From Marinospirillum sp. (GTDB lineage Bacteria > Pseudomonadota > Gammaproteobacteria > Pseudomonadales > Halomonadaceae): a stretch of 6,313 nucleotides of DNA. The notes below the pieces were generated by a model, which ran no database searches, was not told the origin of the DNA, and saw only the letters and a program-made list of their open reading frames with translations. Location of the stretch: NCBI GenBank assembly GCA_007116865.1, contig SKHR01000073.1:1-6313 (forward strand), given 5' to 3'. The position numbers and the translations under genes are program-made. The stretch's first letter is position 1, and the number at the start of each line of letters is the position of its first letter. This document shows, one piece after another, positions 6,298-6,313 of the stretch.

Positions 6298-6313
6298 GTG
6301 AACTGGACTAAAG

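Overview
The window holds five protein genes, all for signal transduction, and looks like chromosomal DNA of a motile, flagellated gammaproteobacterium. The evidence is an Aer-type aerotaxis receptor closely resembling the Escherichia/Pseudomonas form, a DUF3334-type protein of a kind I associate with marine gammaproteobacteria, and a base composition near 50% G+C. The genus cannot be fixed from this sequence. I see no mobile element, tRNA, rRNA or CRISPR array.

Layout. At the left edge (1-194, minus) is the N-terminal half of a CheY-like receiver protein, cut by the window. A 245-base, partly A+T-rich divergent intergenic region (195-439) carries a good promoter candidate on each strand and two small dyads. 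Three plus-strand genes follow: an Aer-like PAS-HAMP-MCP receptor (440-2089); a membrane histidine kinase with a PhnD/TtrS-like periplasmic binding domain, a PAS domain and a complete kinase core (2143-4317); and a REC-PAS-GGDEF response regulator/diguanylate cyclase (4304-5599) that overlaps the kinase gene by 14 bases. A convergent minus-strand gene (5596-6285) overlaps the cyclase stop codon by 4 bases and encodes a DUF3334-type, CheC/CheX-like protein.

How they may work together. The Aer-like receptor should report redox or energy state to CheA. The kinase-cyclase pair is a compact predicted route from a periplasmic ligand, through His497 to Asp66, to c-di-GMP synthesis. The convergent protein carries both the E-x2-N-x22-P spacing of CheC/CheX-type CheY-P phosphatases and a C-terminal tail strikingly like the CheY-binding tail of CheZ. 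It is therefore a candidate receiver-domain phosphatase or binding protein encoded beside two receiver proteins. This combination is the most interesting content of the window.

RNA structure. The 53-base gap between receptor and kinase and the start of the kinase gene hold two perfect hairpins: 2113-2137, covering the kinase ribosome binding site, and 2162-2184, terminator-like and inside the signal-peptide codons. A perfect 11-bp inverted repeat (5554-5588) lies at the convergent gene ends.
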